A stretch of DNA of 11,505 nt from an uncultured Nocardioides sp. (GTDB lineage: Bacteria > Actinomycetota > Actinomycetes > Propionibacteriales > Nocardioidaceae), in assembly GCF_946885725.1 (NCBI RefSeq), contig NZ_CAMPGZ010000136.1, positions 1 to 11,505 of the forward strand, given 5' to 3'. Shown here piece by piece: positions 1 through 7,741 of the stretch (the first letter of the stretch is position 1; every line of letters begins with the position of its first letter). Made by a program: the position numbers and the translations under genes. The notes beneath the pieces were generated by a model that made no database searches, was not told the DNA's origin, and was given only the letters and a program-made list of their open reading frames with translations.

Positions 1-89
1 CTCGACAGGCTCGACCACCCGGACCGCAGTGGTCTCGACAGGCTCGACCACCCGGACCGCAGTGGTCTCGACAGGCTCGACCACCCGGG
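1..89. repeat. 33-bp tandem palindromic repeat (at least 2.7 copies)
   Basis: Three tandem units with an exact 33-bp period begin at 1, 34 and 67. The array is cut at the left window edge. The core reads GGTCTCGACAGGCTCGACC and can fold as GTGGT-(CT bulge)-CGA, loop CAGGC, then TCG-ACCAC. The linker GGACCGC is the same in both complete units, and the third copy ends at CCCGGGT. The array lies just past the 3' end of the phospholipase-D-like gene. Two further copies are at 5672-5732. The location and palindromy suggest a REP-like intergenic element, possibly protecting or terminating transcripts. That role is inferred. Confidence 0.9.
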
Positions 90-95
90 TTCACA

Positions 96-1355
96 TCAGC
101 CGTTGGCCCACATGTCCTCGAAGTTGGCGTTGTACTGGTCGTAGACCGTCGGGTCGTCCACGCGCAGCGTGGTGTCGTCGCGCTTGAGCGCCCCGTCGGA
201 CCAGTTCTGCGAGCCGTTCCACACGACCTTCGAGGCCGGGTTGCCGGCGTAGGTGCCGTTGACCGTGAGCACCTTCTGGTGGGTGCGCTTGCCGGGCACC
301 GCGTTGGCCTTCAGCGGGATCCCGTTGTTCTCCAGGATCGCCTTGACCGCGCCGCCGATGCCGATCCCGTAGACGATGCGCACGTCGCAGCCGGCCTTCT
401 TGAGGTCGGCCACCTTACGGGCCAGCCACTTGCCGCGGTCGCCGTTCCAGGCGTGGTGCGAGATGCGCACCGCGGTGGTCTGCCGGACCGTGCCGTCGGG
501 GTCGGTGACGGTCACGCCGTACCCGGGCGCCGGGACACCGCAGCTGACCTGGTTCAGGTCGTTCCAGACCGGGTCGGTCTCCGGGCTCACCACGGACGGG
601 TTCGGGTAGAAGTCGGTCTGGTAGTTGTTGATCCGCGCCGAGATGAACTGGCGGCCCTGGATCACGTCCTTCTTCATCTCGTCGAAGACGCCGGCGTAGG
701 TCCAGTACAGCGCCGGGTCGCCGACCGACGTGTAGATGTCGCTCCACTGGTTCTCGGCGTTGTTGCGGGTCATGTTGTTGGACCCGACCATCACGATGTT
801 CTGCGCCGAGCCGGCCTGGCTGAACAGGAACACCTTCTGGTGCATGTTGCCCTTGTAGCCGCGGCACGAGCGGTCGCAGAACTTCGCGAACGAGCTCTTC
901 GACGCCTTGCTGCCGAGCACGCGGATCAGCCGCCGCTCCGGGCCGTAGCTCTCGTGGCCGTTGAAGATCGCCTGCACCTTGACGCCGCGCTTGTACGCCG
1001 CGATCAGCCGCCGCGCGGTCGACGCGTGCGCGAACGAGTACACCGCCATCCGGATGGTCGCGCCCTTCGGCGTCGAGTCGATGGTGCGGTTCACGTGGCG
1101 GAACACGGCGTACTGCTGCCACCGCGTCCCCACCGGACGGTTGAAGATCGCCCCGTTCACCGGCGTGTAGGTGCCGACCTTCCTCGCCGCCGGCTGTACG
1201 TCGGTCGCGGCTCCGGCATCGGCTGCGTCACCAGGCCGGGGCGCGCCCTGCGCGAGCACCCCCACCGCCAGCGTGGCGGCCACCGCCGCCACGACCACCC
1301 GTCGAACCCCGACCGCCCTGAGCACGGTCGCGCTGCTGCGCATCTTGCGGGCCAT
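96..1355 (-). CDS. Secreted phospholipase D superfamily protein (two degenerate HKD motifs)
   Basis: 419 aa. The start is ATG at 1355, behind AGGGAG (1364-1369) with 8-nt spacing. It opens a textbook Sec signal: a basic N-terminus (MARKMR), a hydrophobic core at about residues 19-34, and a likely cleavage V-L-A/Q after residue 35. The frame stays open upstream to 1763, but that part has no signal peptide or similarity. Two PLD repeats follow. Repeat 1 has H172-x-K174 and G191-S-N-N; repeat 2 has H359-x-K361 and G381-S-Q-N. The family aspartate of HxKx4D is replaced by Ser in repeat 1 and Asn in repeat 2, while both HxK pairs and both GSxN motifs are intact. PLD enzymes use the two histidines for phosphodiester transfer, so activity is plausible on an unknown extracellular substrate (phospholipid, nucleic acid or wall polymer). 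Cysteines in CDRSC and two later ones could form disulfides outside the cell. The family call is firm; the substrate is unknown. Confidence 0.88.
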   Translation of the reverse strand: MARKMRSSATVLRAVGVRRVVVAAVAATLAVGVLAQGAPRPGDAADAGAATDVQPAARKVGTYTPVNGAIFNRPVGTRWQQYAVFRHVNRTIDSTPKGATIRMAVYSFAHASTARRLIAAYKRGVKVQAIFNGHESYGPERRLIRVLGSKASKSSFAKFCDRSCRGYKGNMHQKVFLFSQAGSAQNIVMVGSNNMTRNNAENQWSDIYTSVGDPALYWTYAGVFDEMKKDVIQGRQFISARINNYQTDFYPNPSVVSPETDPVWNDLNQVSCGVPAPGYGVTVTDPDGTVRQTTAVRISHHAWNGDRGKWLARKVADLKKAGCDVRIVYGIGIGGAVKAILENNGIPLKANAVPGKRTHQKVLTVNGTYAGNPASKVVWNGSQNWSDGALKRDDTTLRVDDPTVYDQYNANFEDMWANG

Positions 1356-1617
1356 TCCCCGTTCTCCCTGTCCTCGGACGGCGCCCCCGGGCGCCGCCAC
1401 ATCCTTCACAAGAGCACCAAGTCTCACATCCGTCACACCCGGAAGGAAGCCCCTGAGCCGGGCTACATGAGAACAAGCCGTCTGGACCGGGGCAATGGCA
1501 ACCCGCCCGTCCTCATCGGATCGTGACCCGATAGAGATGCCGGTACTACTCCCGGACGACCTCCTCCCCTCGCGGGCCGTCACTGGCGCGTGGCGCGCCG
1601 ACCGTAGGCTCGTCCCC
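1356..1617. other. Divergent intergenic region, PLD-like gene / map
   Basis: 262 bp between two divergent genes. It holds the PLD gene's Shine-Dalgarno (1364-1369) and a 6-bp hairpin GGCGCC-CCCG-GGCGCC (1380-1395) that would lie in that gene's 5' leader. It also holds a 5-bp inverted repeat ATCGG-N8-CCGAT (1515-1532) and the map -10 element (1605-1610). No convincing promoter for the PLD gene was found. The open frame from 1495 to 1617 is an upstream extension of map and has no protease-like sequence. Confidence 0.55.
1605..1617 (+). promoter_or_regulatory. -10 element for leaderless map
   Basis: TAGGCT (1605-1610) matches the actinobacterial -10 pattern TANNNT. It ends 7 nt before the GTG at 1618, so transcription would start at or next to the start codon. 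No Shine-Dalgarno sequence precedes the GTG. No clear -35 is visible. The call rests on spacing and hexamer match only. Confidence 0.55.
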
Positions 1618-2385
1618 GTGATCGAGCTGAGGACGCCGACCGAGATCGAGCAGATGCGCCCCGCCGGACGGTTCGTGGCGGAGGTGCTGACCGCCGTGTC
1701 CGAGGCGGCCGACGTCGGCGTGAACCTGCTCGACCTCGACGCGCTCGCGCACCGGATGGTCAAGGAGCGCGGGGCGGAGTCCTGCTACATCGACTACCAC
1801 CCGTCGTTCGGCGCAATGCCGTTCGGCAAGGTCATCTGCACCTCGGTCAACGACGCCGTGCTGCACGGGCTGCCGTTCGACTACACGCTGAAGGACGGCG
1901 ACCTGCTCAGCCTCGACTTCGCCGCGTCGGTGGACGGCTGGGTCGCGGACTCGGCGGTCAGCCTGGTCGTCGGCACGCCGCGCGAGGAGGACCTGCGGCT
2001 GATCGAGGTCACCGAGCGTGCCCTCGAGGCCGGGATCGCGGCCGCCACCGTCGGCAACCGCATCGGCGACATCTCGGCGGCGATCGCCGCTGTGGCGCAC
2101 GGCGCGGGCCTGTCGATCAACACCGAGTTCGGCGGGCACGGCGTCGGGCGCACCATGCACGGCGACCCGCACGTGTCCAACGACGGCCGCCCCGGCCGCG
2201 GGCTTCCGCTCAAGCCCGGGCTGGTCATCGCGATCGAGCCGTGGTTCCTGCACACGACCGACAAGATCTACACCGACCGCGACGGCTGGACCTTGCGCAG
2301 CGCCGACGGCTCCCGCGGCGCGCACTCCGAGCACACCATCGCGATCACTCCCGAGGGGCCGCTGGTCCTGACCGCTCGGGACTGA
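1618..2385 (+). CDS. map: Methionine aminopeptidase, type I
   Basis: 255 aa. It removes N-terminal methionine from nascent proteins in the cytoplasm, using a dinuclear metal centre. All five metal ligands are present in order: D100 (LDFA), D111 (VADSA), H174 (GGHGVG), E207 (IEPW) and E238 (SEHT). The catalytic H83 (VLHGLP) is also present. Each sits three residues after its E. coli MetAP equivalent, so the length is standard. The start is GTG at 1618 because IELRTPTEIEQM is the usual MetAP N-terminus; the open frame upstream to 1495 is not protease-like. There is no N-terminal SH3-binding or zinc-finger extension. It is not beside adk/secY or ribosomal genes, so it may be an additional MetAP, as many actinobacteria have more than one. 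Its last 41 bp overlap the end of the convergent membrane-protein gene. Confidence 0.93.
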   Translation: MIELRTPTEIEQMRPAGRFVAEVLTAVSEAADVGVNLLDLDALAHRMVKERGAESCYIDYHPSFGAMPFGKVICTSVNDAVLHGLPFDYTLKDGDLLSLDFAASVDGWVADSAVSLVVGTPREEDLRLIEVTERALEAGIAAATVGNRIGDISAAIAAVAHGAGLSINTEFGGHGVGRTMHGDPHVSNDGRPGRGLPLKPGLVIAIEPWFLHTTDKIYTDRDGWTLRSADGSRGAHSEHTIAITPEGPLVLTARD

Positions 2386-2743
2386 ACCACCACCGCCACG
2401 CGCCCGAGAGCACCCCGGTGACCGTCGGCCACAGCCACAGCGACGTCTCGTAGGGCATCACGATCCGGGCCAACGCGAACAGCGCGAGGCCCAGCGCGAG
2501 CGGCGCGAGCGCGGCCAGGCGTGCCCCGGTCCCCCGCAGCCCGACCGCCCAGACGACGTACAGCACCGGCAGCCCGACCACGGTCATCGCCAGCGGCCGG
2601 CCGGTGCAGCCGTCGGGCTGGAACGCGGGGCACGACGACTGCGTCACGAACAGGTCCCAGGCGGCGAGGTAGAGACCGACGCTGCCGAACCCCACCCCGG
2701 CCGCCAGCACCGCCGGCAGCAGGTCCGCTCGCACGCTGGGCAC
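2345..2743 (-). CDS. Small four-helix membrane protein, function unknown
   Basis: 132 aa from GTG 2743. I do not recognise a family. Four hydrophobic stretches are visible: LLPAVLAAGVGFGSVGLYLA, PLAMTVVGLPVLYVVWAVGL, LAALAPLALGLALFALARIV and LWLWPTVTGVLSGAWRWWF. The loop between helices 1 and 2 holds two cysteines (SSCPAFQPDGC) that could form a disulfide if that loop faces outward. The GTG at 2743 is chosen because AAGGCT lies 6 nt before it and because it clears the GNAT stop codon. An ATG at 2800 would add a poor 19-residue hydrophilic lead overlapping the GNAT gene. The 3' end overlaps map tail to tail by 41 bp. It follows GNAT on the same strand with a 28-bp gap, so co-transcription is possible. 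Confidence 0.7.
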   Translation of the reverse strand: MPSVRADLLPAVLAAGVGFGSVGLYLAAWDLFVTQSSCPAFQPDGCTGRPLAMTVVGLPVLYVVWAVGLRGTGARLAALAPLALGLALFALARIVMPYETSLWLWPTVTGVLSGAWRWWFSPERSGPAAPRE

Positions 2744-2749
2744 CCGCCC

Positions 2750-2755
2750 AGCCTT
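2750..2755 (-). promoter_or_regulatory. Possible -10 element for the four-helix membrane protein
   Basis: Read on the minus strand, AAGGCT is followed by 6 nt (GGGCGG) and then GTG at 2743. This is the same hexamer and spacing as at the sensor kinase gene. GGGCGG directly before the GTG could instead act as a poor Shine-Dalgarno. An 11-bp palindrome GGCTC-A-GAGCC (2769-2779) spans the GNAT stop codon just upstream. Confidence 0.35.
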
Positions 2756-2771
2756 CCAGACGGGTTCAGGC

Positions 2772-3761
2772 TCAGAGCCGACGCTGGTACTCCAGGCCAC
2801 GGCCCAGCACGGTGTAGCCGAGCTGCGCGTTGACGCTGATCATGTGGTCGTTGGACTCGGCGTTCCAGGTGTCGATCGACTCGAGCTGCGGCTCCACCTC
2901 CAGGAGCCAGCGCACCATGTCGGTCTTCAGCAGCAGGCCGAGCCGGTGCCCGCGGTGCGCCCGCACGACGCTGGTGTCGTGCTGGTGGCCGATCGCCGGC
3001 CGCTCGCGCTCGACCGCGACGACCGTGTGCCCGGCCAGCTCGCCGGTCGCCCGGTGGCGCGCGATGAGGTGGTAGATCCGCTGCCCCTTGCCCTCGGTGG
3101 CCCGCTCGTAGCCGCGCACCCGCTCGGCGGTGAAGACCTCGTCCTCGATCTCCAGGTCGTCGGTCGGGGCGTCGTTGATCGCGGCGGTCATCTCGACGAC
3201 GGCGTCGATGAGGTCGTCGGGTACGGCGCCGACCACGCGGAGCAGCTCGTAGCCCTCCGCCGCGGTGAGCGCCTCGTCGTGCAGCTTGTCCAGCAGGTCG
3301 CGGTCGATCCCGGCGAGGTACTGCCGACGGTTGATCGCCTGCGAGCCGAGGGTCAGGCCCATGGCGTCGGCGAAGCCGCGGGTGGTCGCGTTGTCCCATC
3401 CGTCGGCGCCGACCTTGGTCCGGCCCTCCTCGCGGGCGAGGTCGCACATCGCCTCGAACAGCCGACGGCCGAGCCCGCGGCGGCGGTGGTCGGGGTGGAC
3501 GGCGACGTCGACCCAGGCGAAGTCCTGGTTGTCCCACTCGCTGACCCAGTAGAAAACCGTGCCCGCCGCCGTACCGCTGTCGTCGCGAGCGACGAACGCC
3601 CGCGGCGCCTCGCCGTCCCAGCCGTGCCGGAGCATGCCCGTGTACGTCGTGAGCGTGGACGGCTGCGACCACGGCGAGTCCGCGGCTTGGACCGCCTGCT
3701 GGAGGGCGACGGCCTCGGCGACGACGGCGCTGTCGTCGGGGCCGAACGGCTCGATGTTCAT
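2772..3761 (-). CDS. Tandem GNAT-family N-acetyltransferase
   Basis: 329 aa, about twice a single GNAT domain. The N-terminal domain (about 1-145) has the beta4/motif A run VDVAVHPDHRRRGLGRRL, with the acetyl-CoA pyrophosphate loop RRRGLG at 93-98. The C-terminal domain (about 180-329) has a second motif A, SVVRAHRGHRLG, with the loop HRGHRLG at 269-275. It ends in the motif B-like stretch NAESNDHMISVNAQLGY. Both loops look competent, unlike many double GNATs in which one is dead. GNAT enzymes acetylate amines on small molecules or proteins, and the acceptor cannot be read here. The tandem layout recalls mycothiol synthase MshD, but I see nothing that makes it MshD. ATG 3761 lacks a Shine-Dalgarno; GAACCT lies 6 nt before it. 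It lies 44 bp downstream of the response regulator on the same strand. Confidence 0.85.
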   Translation of the reverse strand: MNIEPFGPDDSAVVAEAVALQQAVQAADSPWSQPSTLTTYTGMLRHGWDGEAPRAFVARDDSGTAAGTVFYWVSEWDNQDFAWVDVAVHPDHRRRGLGRRLFEAMCDLAREEGRTKVGADGWDNATTRGFADAMGLTLGSQAINRRQYLAGIDRDLLDKLHDEALTAAEGYELLRVVGAVPDDLIDAVVEMTAAINDAPTDDLEIEDEVFTAERVRGYERATEGKGQRIYHLIARHRATGELAGHTVVAVERERPAIGHQHDTSVVRAHRGHRLGLLLKTDMVRWLLEVEPQLESIDTWNAESNDHMISVNAQLGYTVLGRGLEYQRRL

Positions 3762-3770
3762 GTGCTCAGG

Positions 3771-3797
3771 TTCGCGCTCCCGGGCCAGCGGCGCGAA
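3771..3797. promoter_or_regulatory. 7-bp inverted repeat over the GNAT promoter region
   Basis: TTCGCGC (3771-3777) and GCGCGAA (3791-3797) are perfect arms separated by 13 nt, in the 44-bp gap between response regulator and GNAT. On the minus strand the second-read arm overlaps GAACCT (3768-3773), a -10-like hexamer 6 nt before the GNAT ATG, and the first-read arm falls where a -35 would be. It could be an operator or an intercistronic RNA hairpin. No U-tract follows on the minus strand, so it is not a standard terminator for the upstream gene. Confidence 0.4.
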
Positions 3798-3805
3798 TGG
3801 TTTTC

Positions 3806-4459
3806 CTACGGCTCGACGAGGCCGGCCCGGATCGCGTAGCGGGTGAGCTGGGTGCGGTCGCGCATCCCGAGCTTGGCCAGGATGTTCGCCCGGTGCCGCT
3901 CGACGGTCTTGGGGCTGATCGTCAGCGCCTGGGCGATCTCGCGCGTCGACTGTCCCTCGGCGATCAGCTTGAGCACCTCGTCCTCGCGGCTGGTCAGCAC
4001 GGTCTCCGGCACCCGCTCGCCACGGCGCAGCCGGTCGAGGTACGACCGGACGATCGTGCTCATCACACCCGGGTAGACGAACGGCTCGCCACGCATCGCG
4101 GCCCGCACCGCGTCGACGAGGTCCTGGTCGGCGACGGACTTCAGCACGTAGCCCGAGGCTCCGGCCTTGAGCGACTCGAAGAAGTACTGCTCGTTGTCGT
4201 GCATCGACAGCATCAGGATGGGCAGCCCGGATCGTCTCCGGGCGATCTCGCGGGCGGCCTGCAGCCCGGTCATCCGTGGCATCGCCACGTCGAGGACCGC
4301 CAGGTCGACCTCCTGGCGGCGCACGATCTCCACCGCCTCGGCACCGTCGCCCGCCTCCGCGACGACCTGCAGGTCGGGCTGGGCGTCGAGGATCAGCCGG
4401 ACGCCCTGGCGCACGAGCGCGTGGTCGTCGGCGAGCAGGATCCGCACAGGCTCAGGCAT
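3806..4459 (-). CDS. NarL/FixJ-family response regulator
   Basis: 217 aa. The receiver domain (about 5-120) has the acidic pair D11-D12, phospho-acceptor D57 (AVLDVAMP), S85 and conserved K107. The LuxR-type helix-turn-helix covers about 153-215 (LTSREDEVLKLIAEG, then STREIAQALTISPKTVERHR). It is a cytoplasmic DNA-binding regulator activated by phosphorylation, probably by the kinase encoded just before it. The start is ATG 4459, fixed by a strong GGGAGGAG Shine-Dalgarno (4463-4470) and by MPEPVRILLADDH, the usual receiver start. The longer frame to 4534 runs into the kinase gene. It overlaps the kinase by 8 nt, indicating translational coupling. The inverted repeat upstream of the kinase is a candidate target. 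Confidence 0.94.
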   Translation of the reverse strand: MPEPVRILLADDHALVRQGVRLILDAQPDLQVVAEAGDGAEAVEIVRRQEVDLAVLDVAMPRMTGLQAAREIARRRSGLPILMLSMHDNEQYFFESLKAGASGYVLKSVADQDLVDAVRAAMRGEPFVYPGVMSTIVRSYLDRLRRGERVPETVLTSREDEVLKLIAEGQSTREIAQALTISPKTVERHRANILAKLGMRDRTQLTRYAIRAGLVEP

Positions 4460-5420
4460 GCGCTCCTCCCGGTGGTACGACGAGCCGGACGACCGTACCG
4501 CCGCCCGGACGAGCCTCGAGCGTGAGGCGGCCACCGACCATCTCGGCGCGCTCGCGCATGCCCGCGATGCCGGCGCCCTCGACCGCGCCGCGCATGCCCA
4601 CGCCGTCGTCGGCCACGGTCAGCAGGAGATCGCCGCCCTGGACGGTCAGCGACATCTCGACGGACCGGGCCTTGGCGTGCCGCGCCACGTTGGTGAGCGC
4701 CTCCTGGGCGACCCGGTAGACCACGAGCTCCACCTCCGAGACCGCCTCGGGCAGGCCCGGAGCGAACATGCGGCTCACGTGCACGCCGGTGCGCTGGGAG
4801 TAGTCCGTAGCCAGCGCGGCGAGCGCGCTGAGCAGGCCGAGGTCCTCGAGCACCCCCGGACGCAACCGGCGGGCGACCTCACGCACGTCGTCGAGGGCGG
4901 CCCGGGCCGCGTCGCGCACGTCGTCGACCTCTCCGACGGACTCCTCCGGCAACGTGTCGCGCAGGTGCTTGAGCTGGAGCAGCACGACCGTGAGGCTCTG
5001 CCCGACCTGGTCGTGCAGCTCCTGGGCGATCCGGTGCCGCTCCGCCTCCTGCGCGGCCAGCGCCTGCGCGGTGGACCGGCTGCGCTCGTGCTCGAGACGC
5101 CGCAGCATCGCGTCGAAGCTGGCGACCAGCCGGCGCACGGTGCTCGGACCCGACGACGGCAGCGCCGGCCGCTCCCCCGGCCGCTCGACGGTCTCCATCG
5201 CCTTCACCAGTCGGTCGAGCGGCACCAGCGTCCCGCGCAGCAGTACGGCGTTGAGCACGAGGATCAGCGCCGACCCGAGGGCCAGGATCACTGCCTCGGA
5301 CACGAGCAGGTGGACCGACACGGTCGCCGGGGACACGGCGAGGGTGACCGTGCCCAGCAGGAAGACCAGCGCGTTGGTCAGGCAGACCCGCCAGTACAGC
5401 GGGAGGTTCCGGGCTTCCAC
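4452..5420 (-). CDS. Membrane sensor histidine kinase (HisKA_3 / HATPase_c)
   Basis: 322 aa from GTG 5420. Two transmembrane helices (about 12-31 and 36-61) are joined by a loop of only a few residues, so the stimulus is probably sensed within or at the membrane. A HAMP-like linker and coiled segment follow (about 62-125). The HisKA_3 dimerisation/phosphoacceptor helix reads ERHRIAQELHDQVGQSL, with H136. The ATPase domain has the N-box QEALTNVARHAKA (239-251), G1 box DDGVG (271-275) and G2 box GAGIAGMRERA (282-292). This is the NarX/DesK/LiaS-type architecture that pairs with NarL-type regulators, and one is encoded immediately downstream. GTG 5420 is preferred over GTG 5456 because AAGGCT lies 6 nt upstream and neither start has a Shine-Dalgarno. 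The ligand is unknown. Confidence 0.92.
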   Translation of the reverse strand: MEARNLPLYWRVCLTNALVFLLGTVTLAVSPATVSVHLLVSEAVILALGSALILVLNAVLLRGTLVPLDRLVKAMETVERPGERPALPSSGPSTVRRLVASFDAMLRRLEHERSRSTAQALAAQEAERHRIAQELHDQVGQSLTVVLLQLKHLRDTLPEESVGEVDDVRDAARAALDDVREVARRLRPGVLEDLGLLSALAALATDYSQRTGVHVSRMFAPGLPEAVSEVELVVYRVAQEALTNVARHAKARSVEMSLTVQGGDLLLTVADDGVGMRGAVEGAGIAGMRERAEMVGGRLTLEARPGGGTVVRLVVPPGGAHA

Positions 5421-5426
5421 GTGTCC

Positions 5427-5432
5427 AGCCTT
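5427..5432 (-). promoter_or_regulatory. -10 element for leaderless kinase-regulator operon
   Basis: Read on the minus strand, AAGGCT is followed by GGACAC and then GTG 5420. GTGGAC (5451-5456), 18 nt upstream, is a weak -35 candidate. If it is real, the kinase mRNA has no leader, and the inverted repeat at 5472-5508 lies upstream of the promoter, where an activator would bind. Confidence 0.45.
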
Positions 5433-5471
5433 CCGGACGGCCGCACCGGCGTCCACGAACGGCCCGCCCGG

Positions 5472-5508
5472 CGCGGAGCGAAATGGGTGCCACTACCCAT
5501 TCTCCGCG
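5472..5508. promoter_or_regulatory. Long imperfect inverted repeat upstream of the sensor kinase
   Basis: The inner arms are AATGGGT (5482-5488) and ACCCATT (5495-5501), around a 6-nt centre GCCACT. The outer arms CGCGGAG (5472-5478) and CTCCGCG (5502-5508) also match perfectly, offset by a 3-nt bulge CGA (5479-5481). That gives 14 paired positions. It sits about 51 bp upstream of the kinase start and about 270 bp from the lipase start. It may be an operator for the NarL-type regulator (autoregulation). It lacks a T-run, so it is not a standard terminator. Confidence 0.65.
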
Positions 5509-5671
5509 ACCGTAGCGGCTGGCCAGACTGGTCCCGCGACAGGCCCACGCCGATCGCTCTCCGGCAGACGACCGGAACGCCACGGGTGCTTGCGCCCACG
5601 GGACAGGTGGCGGACAGCGGGCGACCTCATTTCGGCGTGGGCCGTCGCACCAGCTCTGCCGCGGCCCGGTG

Positions 5672-5732
5672 AGTGGTCTCGACAGGCTCGACCACCCGGG
5701 CTCGCGGTCTTGACGGGCTCGACCACCCGGGG
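5672..5732. repeat. Two copies of the interspersed palindromic repeat
   Basis: A copy at 5672-5700 matches the 33-bp element at the window start through AGTGGTCTCGACAGGCTCGA and on to CCACCCGG. A diverged copy at 5704-5732 differs at several positions in its left half (GCGGTCTTGACGGGCTCGAC). They lie head to tail with a spacing of about 32 bp, so this is the same tandem arrangement in older, decayed form. They end 10 bp before the KstR-like box. Confidence 0.85.
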
Positions 5733-5742
5733 CGGGGCTGAC

Positions 5743-5756
5743 TGGAACACGTTTCA
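5743..5756. promoter_or_regulatory. KstR-type (TetR) operator candidate
   Basis: TGGAACACGTTTCA fits the published KstR consensus TNNAACNNGTTNNA at all eight fixed positions. KstR is the TetR-family repressor of cholesterol catabolism in mycobacteria and rhodococci. Flanking bases extend the dyad (CTGGAAC / GTTTCAG, one mismatch). It covers the likely -35 TGGAAC (5743-5748) of the esterase/lipase gene, which is where a repressor would act. Sites for other acyl-CoA-sensing TetR proteins can look similar. Confidence 0.55.
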
Positions 5757-5772
5757 GCGCGGGCTCTAGGGT
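5743..5772 (+). promoter_or_regulatory. Promoter of the HSL-family esterase gene
   Basis: A -35-like TGGAAC (5743-5748), an 18-nt spacer and -10 TAGGGT (5767-5772) are followed 7 nt later by GTG 5780. The geometry gives a leaderless transcript. An in-frame GTG at 5771 overlaps the -10, so it is an unlikely start. Confidence 0.55.
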
Positions 5773-5779
5773 GGGCCGG

Positions 5780-7719
<1,940 letters not shown>

Positions 7720-7741
7720 TCGCTCGGTCCGACCTCGCAGA

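Larger units (their letters stand above)
5421..5779. other. Divergent control region, sensor kinase / lipase
   Basis: 359 bp with no credible gene; the open frames here merely translate the repeats. In order it holds the kinase -10 element, the long inverted repeat (5472-5508), a CCACGGG direct repeat at 5580-5586 and 5596-5602, and a GGACAG direct repeat at 5601-5606 and 5612-5617. Next come two copies of the interspersed palindromic repeat (5672-5732), a KstR-type box (5743-5756) and the lipase -10 (5767-5772). The direct repeats are short and may be chance. Confidence 0.6.

Noticed and set aside
1..89. Possible CRISPR array at the window start
   Set aside because: The linkers between repeats are identical rather than unique spacers, and there are no cas genes. 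It is a simple tandem repeat.
1515..1532. Operator ATCGG-N8-CCGAT before map
   Set aside because: Only 5-bp arms in a GC-rich spacer; easily chance, so kept only as a note in the spacer entry.
1356..1763. N-terminal extension of the PLD-like gene to 1763
   Set aside because: It would hide a clear signal peptide inside the protein, overlaps map, and lacks a start signal as good as AGGGAG before ATG 1355.
3771..3800. Rho-independent terminator after the response regulator
   Set aside because: The T-run (TGGTTTT) follows the hairpin only on the plus strand, where no gene ends; on the minus strand no U-tract follows.
2844..3839. Long plus-strand open frame (331 codons) opposite the GNAT gene
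   Set aside because: It is the antisense shadow of a clear tandem GNAT; its translation is repetitive in Val, Asp, Gly and Arg with no domain.
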